56,434 bases of DNA from Thermoplasmatota archaeon (GTDB lineage: Archaea > Thermoplasmatota > E2 > DHVEG-1). The stretch covers positions 1-56,434 of the forward strand of contig JAUXAU010000009.1 of assembly GCA_030619765.1 (NCBI GenBank). Reading direction: 5' to 3'. A program made the position numbers and the translations under genes. Shown one piece after another: positions 22,450-32,340 of the stretch. The notes beneath the pieces are model-generated. The model did no database searches. It had not been told where the DNA came from and saw nothing but the letters and a program-made list of their open reading frames with translations. Each line of letters begins with the position of its first letter. Position 1 is the first letter of the stretch.

Positions 22450-24654
22450 CTATTTGGTTGAGGGAGGAGGCGGAACATAATAATCTTGATCGTCATATCC
22501 TGTTGATTCCATATCTCCTTGTATGGTTTTTCGTCCTTTTCTCTTTTTTCTAATCAAATATGCTATTATGATGAGAATTACTACAAGCACCAAACTAAGT
22601 ATACAAGGCAAGAACAATCCCAATACATAAACTGGAGAGGCACCAATTTCACATAAAACAATATCCATTTCTGCATCCTCATCAGAATCAAATGAAAGCT
22701 CCACATATTCTCTCCCATCGTTTGTTTTTCCTTTTATCATTGATTTATTTAAAGTGTCTCTTGCATTTACCGATATTCCCTTTGGGAATGTTATGCGATA
22801 CGTCACGCTCTGTTTTTCTAAACCTTTAAGGTTAAACAACTGATCAGAAATACTAATTTCAGGAGGCCAAAAAGACAGATTAAAGGCAACAGGATATATA
22901 TTATGGGCATATGTCGAAACAATAACGGGGATCACATTGTCCATATTGGAAATATCTCCATCCCAATTTAGCGAGTCATAAAATACATCTTTATCGACAA
23001 CACCATTTATTTTCAAATTATTTAATACATCAGAGAGTCTTGATTCAAAAACATCTTTTTTATTTGTTAAATAAACATCGACATCCTCCTCATTAAAAAC
23101 ATCTTCGTCAGTACATAGTCTAAAAGCATCGGAGTTCAAGTATGTTAAATTGATTTTCTCAGAAATTTTAAATTCTTGAGGAAAACTCACTATATAAAAA
23201 TAATTGTCTTCTTTAATATAAGAAGTTGCAGTTAATTTGGTATTTCCGGAAAAAAAACTAGGAAGGTCCAAATCCATTTTGCTTATTTCAATCTCAATGA
23301 GTGTATCTATGTTTTCCTTTGAATATTCTGGAATAGGTCGTAGATCAGATACAAACTCCCCAGAAAGGGGAATACTTGAATTCCAACTGTAAATGTTTTT
23401 TCCTTCTAAAGAAATATTATTTGGAAGATGCAAAAATACATCATAAGGATATCCTATCTCACCAAGCCTGTCTCCAAAATTAATGTCATCTGCAGAAATA
23501 TTTGCTATTGCACCTGCGTTAACAAGACCAAAAAAGCCTCTAGACGACATGTCACAAATCATTAGGTTTACATCTTCATCAATTAATTCAGCTTTTATCG
23601 GCGGTTCATCATCCATGCTGGTTGTATTATATGGAGTTGAACAATTTATTGTGGTCTCAAGGTTCCAGTTAAACGACATTTCTAATGTCTGATTAAAGGA
23701 TGAGCTTTCAATCGTTGTTATTGTATTTTGTTCTATCGGTTTTATTGTTCTTAGATAAAGATCATCCCATGAAAGAAGCCCGTTATCGATGAATAATCTA
23801 ATTCCATCAGAAGAGACAAAATCCAATTCATTAATAAAATCAGGCAAAATGTCGTATTCTTGTATATCTACATTTTTTGCTAAAATGATAGTTTTTAAGG
23901 TAATACTGTTAATATTGCTAGCACCTAATTCAAATTCCAGATGAATGTCATCCTCCGTTAATCTGGGCGTTGTTGGTTCAATCAGCTGAATTGATATGTC
24001 TGCTGGTAATTCAGGATGTTGCCCATCTCTGTTTTTCACCTCCCATTGGATTCTATTATTTTCTGCAGATCCTGTCGTGGATCTGTATTTCATAAATTCT
24101 GGTAGAATTATTGTATATGTGTTATTCCATCCAGACACTGCATGAAGACTAAACGCATAATATACAATGGCGTCCATATCTAAAACTCCGTTGACAAAGT
24201 CATGGGAATTTACTGTTTCATTCACGCCAAAAAATGGGGAAGTTAGGTTAACGGAGTATTCTTCATTAAATTCTGTATCTTCGTATGTAGGTCTTGTGTT
24301 TAATGGAACAACATTTGCTTTTTCAAATGTCATTTCTATTTGATTTTTTAATAAATCATGTAGCATTTGCATTATTCCTCCCATGGTTATTATGTCATCG
24401 TATTCCACACTTGCTGCCAGGTTTTGTATGTCGCTACTACCATATGTAGTTTCAAAAACTGTTATTTCGCTGACATCCATAGTAACACTTATTTTCAAAT
24501 CAGTACCTGTTACAAATTCAATATCAAAGTTTGCGTCAACCAAGCTATCCAGAGTATCCTCTGCAGATGTATTAGTAACAAAAAGAACCGAAAATATAAA
24601 GCATATGCCAATAAATATAGCTATTAATCTATACAATGCTCTACTTAAATACAC
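22450..24654 (-). CDS. Large exported membrane-anchored protein of unknown function
   Basis: The ~734-residue product has an N-terminal signal segment, a long beta-rich extracellular part with many N-glycosylation sequons, and one C-terminal transmembrane helix (about 690-715 in this numbering). A basic cytoplasmic tail (RKKRKGRKT) and a final PPPPSTK follow. No known family is recognised. The GTG at 24654 is preferred because GGAAGG precedes it and a TATA box lies near 24690; a longer start at 24684 is possible. It diverges from prs and ends 3 bases from the reductase gene, tail to tail. Confidence 0.75.
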   Translation of the reverse strand: MYLSRALYRLIAIFIGICFIFSVLFVTNTSAEDTLDSLVDANFDIEFVTGTDLKISVTMDVSEITVFETTYGSSDIQNLAASVEYDDIITMGGIMQMLHDLLKNQIEMTFEKANVVPLNTRPTYEDTEFNEEYSVNLTSPFFGVNETVNSHDFVNGVLDMDAIVYYAFSLHAVSGWNNTYTIILPEFMKYRSTTGSAENNRIQWEVKNRDGQHPELPADISIQLIEPTTPRLTEDDIHLEFELGASNINSITLKTIILAKNVDIQEYDILPDFINELDFVSSDGIRLFIDNGLLSWDDLYLRTIKPIEQNTITTIESSSFNQTLEMSFNWNLETTINCSTPYNTTSMDDEPPIKAELIDEDVNLMICDMSSRGFFGLVNAGAIANISADDINFGDRLGEIGYPYDVFLHLPNNISLEGKNIYSWNSSIPLSGEFVSDLRPIPEYSKENIDTLIEIEISKMDLDLPSFFSGNTKLTATSYIKEDNYFYIVSFPQEFKISEKINLTYLNSDAFRLCTDEDVFNEEDVDVYLTNKKDVFESRLSDVLNNLKINGVVDKDVFYDSLNWDGDISNMDNVIPVIVSTYAHNIYPVAFNLSFWPPEISISDQLFNLKGLEKQSVTYRITFPKGISVNARDTLNKSMIKGKTNDGREYVELSFDSDEDAEMDIVLCEIGASPVYVLGLFLPCILSLVLVVILIIIAYLIRKKRKGRKTIQGDMESTGYDDQDYYVPPPPSTK

Positions 24655-24750
24655 ACATCCACATCCTTCCAAAAAAATAAGCAAAAACTCTTATAAAAAC
24701 TTTCTTACGAAACCACTAAAAATACATTAACAATTTACGACTGTTAAACT

Positions 24751-25614
24751 ATGTATATACTTGGAGGTACCTCTTCTAAGGCAATAACAGAAGACCTTTC
24801 TAAAGAATTAGATCAACCTTTAGTAAGGACAACACTCAAACATTTTCCTGATGACGAGTTCTATGTTCGTATTTTGGATAACATTGAAGGTGAAGAAGTA
24901 ATAATTGTTCAAACAACATACCCTGATACAAACATTGTTGAACTTCTACTAATCCAAGATGCTGTTTATGAGGCAGGTGCTAACAAGACTACAGTTATCC
25001 TTCCCTATTTTGGATATAGTAGGCAAGATAAGAAATTTGAAGAGGGAGAGCCAATAAGTGCAAGAGCTATTGCAGAACATATTAGTTTACATGCAAGTTG
25101 TATAATCACTGTAGATCCACACAAAGAACACTTACTTGATTTTTTTAATGTACCAGCTTATAGTTGTTCAGCTGTTTCAGAAATTGCAAAATATCTTAAA
25201 GAGAAAGATATAGATTTCGTGCTTGCGCCAGACAAGGGAGCAATGAAACGGGCACAACATATATCTGATATTATTGGATGTGAATATGATTATATGGAGA
25301 AGACACGCATAGATGGCACAACAGTAAAAATAAAACCAAAGAACCTAGATGCCAGTAATAAAAAAGTAGCAATAATAGACGACATTATTTCAACAGGCGG
25401 GACAATGGCTAAAGCAATAAAAGAGCTAAAAAGACAAGGGGCAAAAGAAGTATCAGTAGCATGCACTCATGGTTTATTTGTGGGCGGAGCAAAAGAAAAA
25501 ATCCTTTCAGCAGGTTGTAATGAGATTATCTCTACCGATACCATCGAAAATGAATTTAGTAAAGTTAGAGCCGCACCTTGTATTTCAGAAGTTTTATTGA
25601 AAAATCTTCATTAA
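24751..25614 (+). CDS. prs: Ribose-phosphate pyrophosphokinase (PRPP synthetase)
   Basis: The 287-residue protein starts MYILGGTSSKAITEDLSKELDQPL and has FPDDEFYVRI, YFGYSRQDKKFEEGEPISARAIAEHI, CIITVDPHKEHLLDFF, the KRAQHI segment and the PRPP loop VAIIDDIISTGGTMAKAIKEL. It makes PRPP from ribose-5-phosphate and ATP for purine, pyrimidine and His/Trp synthesis. The length is normal for the archaeal form. It fits with guaA, purE and pyrC in this window. Confidence 0.95.
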   Translation: MYILGGTSSKAITEDLSKELDQPLVRTTLKHFPDDEFYVRILDNIEGEEVIIVQTTYPDTNIVELLLIQDAVYEAGANKTTVILPYFGYSRQDKKFEEGEPISARAIAEHISLHASCIITVDPHKEHLLDFFNVPAYSCSAVSEIAKYLKEKDIDFVLAPDKGAMKRAQHISDIIGCEYDYMEKTRIDGTTVKIKPKNLDASNKKVAIIDDIISTGGTMAKAIKELKRQGAKEVSVACTHGLFVGGAKEKILSAGCNEIISTDTIENEFSKVRAAPCISEVLLKNLH

Positions 25615-25649
25615 ATTGAGAATATAGATACAATATTGGAGATAAGTTA

Positions 25650-25657
25650 TTTATAAG
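25650..25657 (+). promoter_or_regulatory. TATA box of aglB
   Basis: TTTATAAG lies about 41 bases before the ATG at 25698. GGTGA at 25688-25692 is a suitable ribosome-binding sequence, which supports the ATG at 25698 over the GTG at 25689. Confidence 0.5.
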
Positions 25658-25697
25658 ACTATAGATTTACGGTTGTGTTTATCCCTGGGTGATAGTG

Positions 25698-28600
25698 ATG
25701 CGAAAAAGAGCACAAAGAAAAACACCTTTAGTAGAAACAATACAAATAGCAAAAAGAGATAAACCAGAAAAGAAAAAGATTACGTTTAAGAAGAATTGGT
25801 GGATTGCGGTATCGGTAATAGCCATATTCTTTATGGTATTGTTTCTAAATTCTTATTTTAATATTATCTCAGACGTAGCGATTAATCCAGAGGGGGACTC
25901 TCTTAATACCAAGTTCTATCTATCTGGTCCTGACCCATATTACAACATGAGATTAGTTGAAGAAACTGTTAAAACCGGTCGTTATCCGTTTTATGCCTCG
26001 GGTGAGTTAGACCCTCTTCTCAACTATCCCTATGGGCAGCTAGGAGGCGGAAGAGCACCGCTGTTAAATATGATGGCTATAGGCTTTAGTAGAGTTCTTA
26101 CGCCATTTATGAGTGAAACAGACGCATTAGGTTATTCTATGCAGTTCGTACCTGCATTATTCGGTGCTTTGCTTGTGTTCCCCATCTATTTTATCGGAAA
26201 AACGCTTTTTGGTAGGAAGGAGGGACTTGTTGCGGCGTTGTTAGTCGCACTAATCCCAATTCATATTGGTTCAGGACATGGTTCAGCATATGGATTGTTC
26301 GACCACGATTCTTTTAACCTTTTGTTGTTTTTCCTAACGTTTTTCTTTTTGATTAAAAGTGTTAAAGATGAAGACTCAAAAAGATCGATATTATATGCCC
26401 TCCTCTCAGGAGTTTCTTTAGCTGCACTGAATATGGTATGGGTAGAGGGCCATTTTCTTTTTACTGTTATTGCAGTCTATGCAGTTGTACAAATGCTTAT
26501 GGATATTTTCAATAACAAAATGAACTGGAGCGTAGTTCGAAGCATGACGATTATTTTGTTTACAGGTTATTTTGTTTCTTTGCCAGTTATGTGGGTCCGA
26601 TATGGTGGATTTAACCCTGATCTTACATTGTTTCTAGGTGTAGGAGTGGCCTTGTTTGGGTTAGTATATATTGTTCTTGATAAAAAGAAGATTCCTTGGA
26701 TCATATCATTACCATCCATTTTTTGTGCTTTGGGCGTTACTGTAACGGCCCTGTACTTTATCAAAGATTTAATACAATCGTTTCCATTTCTTTCTCCTCT
26801 ACAGAGAATTTCGACGATTCTATATGGTTCTGGAATTTATGGAAGAAAAGTTGACTTAACCATTGCAGAGGCAGGTACGTATAGTATTAGTAGATCTGTT
26901 ATGTCATACGGCCCAGCTCTTTATTGGCTTGCATGGGCTGGTCTTGTATTTCTGATATATCATTATTTCAAAAAAAAGGGAAGAAGGGACTATTTTTTTA
27001 TTGTTATGCTATTCATTATAAATATTTGGCTTGCTGGAACTGCAGGTCGTTTTTTAAACGACATGGTTCCTTTAATTGCTGTACTTGCAGGGTGGATCAC
27101 ATGGTTTGTTGTAGCTAAGGTTGATTATAAACAAATGTTGAGAAATATAAGAAATGCAGGAGGGGGTTTGCGAGGATTTAGAAGAGGAATAAAAATATAC
27201 CATATTTTAGGCATCCTCTTTGTTTCATTGTTGATTATATTGCCTAATGCATTTCTTGCCCTAGATGCAGCAGTGCCATCAGCGGTTACAAAAAACGGTA
27301 CAAGTAATATGAAAATTGATTATTTTGGTGGGGATCACTCTAGTGCATTTGGGTCGAGTTCATATAAAGAACAATACTGGATAAATGCTTTTGCTTGGTT
27401 AAACGATCAGGATGTTGATATCGAGGACCCTGCTAAAAGACCTGCTTTTATTTCATGGTGGGACTATGGTTTCTATGAAGTTGCTGTTGGTGGTCACCCA
27501 ACAGTGGCAGATAATTTCCAGGACGGGATACCTCCAGCAGCCAATTTCCATACTGCGAAAAGTGAGAAAGAAGCAGTAGCAGTTTTAACAGTTCGATTGT
27601 TAGAGGGAAACAAAAAAGACAACGAGGGAGAACTTTCAACAGAGGTTGTACAAAAGCTCCAGAAGCATTTAGGTGAAAACAACTCCAATGATCTTGTAAT
27701 GTGGATAGAAAATCCAACTGCATCACCATCATACAACACTCCAATAGGTGAAGAGTACGACGAAGAATTAAGTAAAGATCTGTTTGTAGGAGAACAATGG
27801 GTAGAAAATGCATTTTATCATGATATCACTGAAATGTTGAATAGTACATTAGATGATGAAGGCATTACTTGGCTTTATCATGACATTCAAGAGGCAACTG
27901 GTTACAGTATTCGCTATTATGGTGTTGAAGGTTACGACCGGGATATTTTTAATATATTTGCATTTTTAGGAGATAAAAGTCTTGTTTTGCATGCTCTTAG
28001 ATCAGGAAGCGGGGCACGGTTCCCCAACCCTGAGGATGATTTTATTCAGGTAAAATGGGCCGGCTATTATGTGAATCCCGATGGAACACAGGGGGAAGAT
28101 GGAGAATGGACTGCTGATGAACTAAATGAGATGTCTGAGGAGGACAGAAATCGTATTGCTATTACAGACACGCCATCAGTGAATAAACCAGATTATTTCA
28201 AAACTATGTTTTATAGAACATATATTGGAAACATACCAGAAGAACTACAAAATCAAATTTCGCAGTTGCCTTGTTGGGATATGAAACATTTTTCCGCCGA
28301 ATATATCTCAGAATATCCCTATTATGGATCCGGGAGAAGTGCTGTTGTAATAGCTAAATACTATGAAGGTGCAAAAATCAATGGATCTTTGGAGTTTATG
28401 GGAGATCCATTACAAGGGCAAGTGATTGTACAAAAGGACATTTCTATATACGGCACTTCTTTTCCTATAGATCACGATAAAACTGATACCGAAAATGGGA
28501 CATTTAATTTAATAGCACCTGCTGGAAATATTACATTACAAATTCGGAGAAACACAGAACTAGGAGCAAATGCATTTGTCATGAAAACTATAACCTTCAA

Positions 28601-29885
28601 CAGCACTACGGATCTTGAGTTAGCGCCTATTACAGAGGATGAGGCAATGCGTACCGTGGGCACCAACTATGAACGTGTTGTCAATATTACAATAGACCCC
28701 GCTATCATTGAAGGCTATGTTTATCAGAACAACGACAATAATGATGATTACAATGCCTCAAGCGATGATCCCTTAGCAAATGCACATATAATTTTGATAG
28801 AGATGGAAGCATTTGATCCAGATACAGGGCAACCATCACAATATGGTCGTTTTAATGAATTGAGAACAGATGAAATGGGACATTATAATGCTTCTGACTT
28901 AAAGCCAGGTATTTATCTCATACAAGCCATACTCGATGATTTCGTTATTCATGAGAACTACTTATTTGTTTACTCTGGAAACAATAGTTACAATATATCA
29001 AAGCCAAAGCCAGCCACAATTAAAGGTACAATCTATTTCGATGAAAATGAAAATAACGAATACAATATTGGAGAAGAGATGAACAATGTAGATGTTGAAA
29101 TTCTTTATCCGAAAGTTGACGGGGACAAAAAACATGTGGATTCAATTACAACCGATGAAACAGGAAAATATTCATTTTCTTCATTGGTTCCAGGTGGTTA
29201 TATCATTAATGCATCGAAAACCAATACTGCAACAGGGTATCTTGACTATGTGATTGAAGAACAAGTAACACTAACGGAAAATGAAACAACGACGTTTAAT
29301 GTTTCAATTAGGTACGCTCCAATCATAGTAAGCGGATATACGAAACACGAGGATGAAACTATTGGAGGCATTTATATGACATTCATACCAGATGAATCTG
29401 TTGCAAACAACACGGCACAACGAGTTTCAGCTACCTCTGAGGAGGATGGGCAGTATATCGCTGAACTCATGCCTGGATATTACAACGTTTCAGTAGATGT
29501 AAGTGCAGAACAGGGAACCTTTTCGTTTGAAGATCAATTGCATCTACAAATGGGTGAAGGTAAAAAATCTTATGATATTTCTCTAACCAAACATTCTTTT
29601 ACTGCTACTGGAAGTACAACATACGATGGTACTAACATAGGTAATATTACAATTCGCTTTTCACCTGATACAACCGTTGAAAACAATACTGCAGTATTCG
29701 CTCAAACAACATCAGATGAAAGCGGATCGTACGTCGTTGAACTACTCCCAGGGTTATATAATGTAACAGTGGACGAAGTAGTTAATGAAAGCGGTCAAGA
29801 TGTAACATATACATTCACTGGACCGTTGGAAATACAGGCTGCAACATCGTTTGATATTGCATTGGCTAGGGAAGAATCACTATAA
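25698..29885 (+). CDS. aglB: AglB/STT3 oligosaccharyltransferase with C-terminal Ig-like repeats
   Basis: The ~1395-residue protein starts with a cytoplasmic basic tail and then 11-13 membrane helices (to about residue 530). It has the luminal-face DxD-type segment GPDPYYNMR, the HGSAYGLFDHDSF loop and the catalytic/recognition motif WWDYG (about 587-591). The enzyme moves a lipid-linked glycan to Asn of N-x-S/T in exported proteins. Beyond the usual domain (to about 1000) there are several SdrD/CnaB-like Ig modules: TIKGTIYFDENENNEYNIGEE, then two related ones starting VSGYTKHEDET and ATGSTTYDGT. The many sequons in neighbouring exported proteins fit active N-glycosylation. Confidence 0.93.
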   Translation: MRKRAQRKTPLVETIQIAKRDKPEKKKITFKKNWWIAVSVIAIFFMVLFLNSYFNIISDVAINPEGDSLNTKFYLSGPDPYYNMRLVEETVKTGRYPFYASGELDPLLNYPYGQLGGGRAPLLNMMAIGFSRVLTPFMSETDALGYSMQFVPALFGALLVFPIYFIGKTLFGRKEGLVAALLVALIPIHIGSGHGSAYGLFDHDSFNLLLFFLTFFFLIKSVKDEDSKRSILYALLSGVSLAALNMVWVEGHFLFTVIAVYAVVQMLMDIFNNKMNWSVVRSMTIILFTGYFVSLPVMWVRYGGFNPDLTLFLGVGVALFGLVYIVLDKKKIPWIISLPSIFCALGVTVTALYFIKDLIQSFPFLSPLQRISTILYGSGIYGRKVDLTIAEAGTYSISRSVMSYGPALYWLAWAGLVFLIYHYFKKKGRRDYFFIVMLFIINIWLAGTAGRFLNDMVPLIAVLAGWITWFVVAKVDYKQMLRNIRNAGGGLRGFRRGIKIYHILGILFVSLLIILPNAFLALDAAVPSAVTKNGTSNMKIDYFGGDHSSAFGSSSYKEQYWINAFAWLNDQDVDIEDPAKRPAFISWWDYGFYEVAVGGHPTVADNFQDGIPPAANFHTAKSEKEAVAVLTVRLLEGNKKDNEGELSTEVVQKLQKHLGENNSNDLVMWIENPTASPSYNTPIGEEYDEELSKDLFVGEQWVENAFYHDITEMLNSTLDDEGITWLYHDIQEATGYSIRYYGVEGYDRDIFNIFAFLGDKSLVLHALRSGSGARFPNPEDDFIQVKWAGYYVNPDGTQGEDGEWTADELNEMSEEDRNRIAITDTPSVNKPDYFKTMFYRTYIGNIPEELQNQISQLPCWDMKHFSAEYISEYPYYGSGRSAVVIAKYYEGAKINGSLEFMGDPLQGQVIVQKDISIYGTSFPIDHDKTDTENGTFNLIAPAGNITLQIRRNTELGANAFVMKTITFNSTTDLELAPITEDEAMRTVGTNYERVVNITIDPAIIEGYVYQNNDNNDDYNASSDDPLANAHIILIEMEAFDPDTGQPSQYGRFNELRTDEMGHYNASDLKPGIYLIQAILDDFVIHENYLFVYSGNNSYNISKPKPATIKGTIYFDENENNEYNIGEEMNNVDVEILYPKVDGDKKHVDSITTDETGKYSFSSLVPGGYIINASKTNTATGYLDYVIEEQVTLTENETTTFNVSIRYAPIIVSGYTKHEDETIGGIYMTFIPDESVANNTAQRVSATSEEDGQYIAELMPGYYNVSVDVSAEQGTFSFEDQLHLQMGEGKKSYDISLTKHSFTATGSTTYDGTNIGNITIRFSPDTTVENNTAVFAQTTSDESGSYVVELLPGLYNVTVDEVVNESGQDVTYTFTGPLEIQAATSFDIALAREESL

Positions 29886-29946
29886 ACAGTGAAAGAAAAA
29901 AATCTTCACCAAATTTTATTTAATACCATTGCAAATACTTTTTACC

Positions 29947-30555
29947 ATGCTTAGTTTGGATGATGGAATTAAAGCAGTGAAGTTAGCTAGGAGTGTCATA
30001 GAACGATATGTAAAAAATAATACAACGCCCGCCTCAGAGCTAAAGGGAATTTTTTCTGAAAAGCAAGGCGTTTTTACCACTCTTCATACATTCCCTGAGC
30101 ACGACCTACGTGGATGCATAGGGCTTCCTCTTCCAATAATGTCTTTGAAAGAAGCCATAATTGAGTCAGCTAAATCAGCCACTAGAGATCCTCGTTTCCC
30201 TCCTTTAGAGGAAAATGAGATTGATAATATAATTATAGAAGTCACCATTTTAACGAAACCTGAACTTATTAATGTAGATCGACCGCAAGATTATTTGTCA
30301 AACATTGAGATAGGAAGGGATGGACTTATAGTTGAACAAGGATTCTATAAAGGGTTACTTTTGCCTCAGGTTCCTATAGAACAAGGGTGGGAAAAAGAAG
30401 AGTTCTTATCTCATACTTGTATGAAGGCAGGTTTACTCCCAGATGCATGGGCCGATAAAAATACAAAAATATTCAAATTTAGTGGGCAAATATTTACAGA
30501 GATTGAACCAAGAGGGAAAATTAGGGAGAAAAATTTGGATGGAAGTAACAATTGA
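29947..30555 (+). CDS. AMMECR1-family protein
   Basis: The 202-residue protein carries the family signature HDLRGCIGLPLP, followed by SAKSATRDPRFPPL, EVTILTKPELI and LLLPQVPIEQGWEKEEFLSHTCMKAGL. AMMECR1 proteins are conserved in archaea and eukaryotes, but their reaction is not settled. The ATG at 29947 is preferred to a TTG at 29929. Its 3' end overlaps the dihydroorotase start by 17 bases, so the two genes are coupled. Confidence 0.92.
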   Translation: MLSLDDGIKAVKLARSVIERYVKNNTTPASELKGIFSEKQGVFTTLHTFPEHDLRGCIGLPLPIMSLKEAIIESAKSATRDPRFPPLEENEIDNIIIEVTILTKPELINVDRPQDYLSNIEIGRDGLIVEQGFYKGLLLPQVPIEQGWEKEEFLSHTCMKAGLLPDAWADKNTKIFKFSGQIFTEIEPRGKIREKNLDGSNN

Positions 30556-31825
30556 AGGCAAAGCCTACATCGACGGCGATTTCGTGGATTGTTGTATAGG
30601 GATTGTAGATGGCAGGATATCTGCTATCAAAAAGATACTGAAGGGAGACAGACATTATAATTTTGGTTCTAAGCTAATACTTCCTGCAGGTATTGATATT
30701 CATGTTCACTTTCGTGATCCCGGTATGACACATAAGGAGGATTTTTCTACAGGGTCACTGGCTGCAGCATTTGGAGGCGTATCCTGTGTTTTTGATATGC
30801 CTAATACAATTCCACAGACTACGTCTTTGCAGACTCTTTCAGATAAGATTGTATCTGCAAATAAAAAAGCATATGTGGATTTTGGCATCTATGTCGGTGT
30901 TACAGATAGCAACGTAGACAATATTGAGAGGTTAACCGAAAAATGTAGCGGTTTCAAGATTTTCATGGGAAACACTACAAATTCTTTACGTTTAGATGAA
31001 AATAATTTAAAACAAGCATTCAAAAAGATTAACTCTACTAGTAAACCTGTCTTGATACATGCTGAAGATACTAAATGTCTTAACAGGCATAAGATGTTGG
31101 AAAATAATCTCGTTGATCATCTTCATTCTCGTCCAGCTGAGTGTGAAGAAATCGCTATAAAGAGCATACTAAAAATGTCGAGAGACTGCAGTAACGTAAG
31201 AATACACATTTGTCATCTTTCTTCATGTGAAGGACTGGAATTGCTAAAAAACAGATCAAAAAATATTAGCGTTGGTGTTACACCTCATCATTTGTTGCTT
31301 AGCATAGATAAAAATCTAAAATCCCAAGCATTATATAAGGTGAATCCACCAATTAGAACAAGTTTCGATAGAGATGCCTTGTTTGGAGGAATAAGAAATG
31401 GTTTCGTCGACATACTGGAATCAGATCATGCTCCCCATACTTTGGAGGATAAAGCGGGGGAATTTAATTCTGTTCCTTCTGGCCATCCAGGTGTTGAGAC
31501 AGTTTTTCCTTTGTTTCTATCTTTGGCTAAAAAAGGAAAGTTATCTTTTCAACGGTTAGTTTCGCTATTTTGTGAGAACCCCGCTAATTTGCTTGGCGTA
31601 TCCAAAGGTAGGATAGAGGTTGAGAGGGATGCAGATTTTGTTATAGTAGATCTTAAGGAGAAATGTAAGGTTAATTCCGAGGAACTTCATTCCAAATGTG
31701 GTTGGTCTCCGTTTGATGGTTGGCCAGCAATATTCCCAACCTGTGTTTTTGTTAGAGGAGAAAAGCTTATAGAAGATCATGAAATCCAGGTGAAGCAAGG
31801 TTTCGGCAGATTTGTTGGAGAATAA
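30539..31825 (+). CDS. pyrC: Dihydroorotase
   Basis: The 428-residue protein has the type I dihydroorotase signatures: PAGIDIHVHFRDPGMTHKEDFSTGSLAAAFGG near the N-terminus, FKIFMG where the carbamylated Lys stands, LIHAED, RIHICHLSS and ILESDHAPHT. It closes carbamoyl-aspartate to dihydroorotate in pyrimidine synthesis. The ATG at 30539 (with AGGGAG upstream) overlaps the AMMECR1 gene. A small membrane protein gene follows after 3 bases. Confidence 0.93.
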   Translation: MEVTIEGKAYIDGDFVDCCIGIVDGRISAIKKILKGDRHYNFGSKLILPAGIDIHVHFRDPGMTHKEDFSTGSLAAAFGGVSCVFDMPNTIPQTTSLQTLSDKIVSANKKAYVDFGIYVGVTDSNVDNIERLTEKCSGFKIFMGNTTNSLRLDENNLKQAFKKINSTSKPVLIHAEDTKCLNRHKMLENNLVDHLHSRPAECEEIAIKSILKMSRDCSNVRIHICHLSSCEGLELLKNRSKNISVGVTPHHLLLSIDKNLKSQALYKVNPPIRTSFDRDALFGGIRNGFVDILESDHAPHTLEDKAGEFNSVPSGHPGVETVFPLFLSLAKKGKLSFQRLVSLFCENPANLLGVSKGRIEVERDADFVIVDLKEKCKVNSEELHSKCGWSPFDGWPAIFPTCVFVRGEKLIEDHEIQVKQGFGRFVGE

Positions 31826-31828
31826 AAA

Positions 31829-32311
31829 ATGATAGGCATACTTCCTCAGTGGTTTCAGATATTTTTCTTGTCTATGATACCTTGGCTCGAATCTCGATAT
31901 GTTATTCCATTGGCTATATCTAGTTTTGATTGGGAATGGTGGCAGATTTTTCCCATCGCTGTAGCAGGCAATATGCTCCCTATTCCGTTTATTCTACTGT
32001 TTTTTAAATTTGCTGAGAAGTTTTTACGGAATTATAAATTTTGGGCGAGGATTATGGATTGGCTTTTTTCAAGAACCAGAATAAGAGCAGACGGTAAGAT
32101 ACGGAAATATGAGTATCTTGGTTTAATCTTGTTTGTGGCTATACCGTTACCGTTTACAGGCGCTTGGACTGGTTCTTTAATTGCATATCTTTTTGATTTG
32201 AAATTTTCTAAGTCCTTGCTTACGATATTTATTGGAGTTATTATTGCCGCCTCTGTAATGACGTTTCTTACTCTAACTGGGCAATATATTTGGTTTTCAT
32301 TTAATGGCTAA
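31829..32311 (+). CDS. Small multidrug export-type membrane protein (COG2426)
   Basis: The 160-residue protein has four to five hydrophobic segments and the family signatures FFLSMIPWLESRYVIPLAI and FVAIPLPFTGAWTGSLIAYLF. The family (sm_multidrug_ex) is broadly distributed, with only weak functional data. The gene follows pyrC after 3 bases and precedes the phosphatase gene in the same direction. Confidence 0.85.
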   Translation: MIGILPQWFQIFFLSMIPWLESRYVIPLAISSFDWEWWQIFPIAVAGNMLPIPFILLFFKFAEKFLRNYKFWARIMDWLFSRTRIRADGKIRKYEYLGLILFVAIPLPFTGAWTGSLIAYLFDLKFSKSLLTIFIGVIIAASVMTFLTLTGQYIWFSFNG

Positions 32312-32340
32312 GAATAATGAATATATGGAAGGGCATGTCT

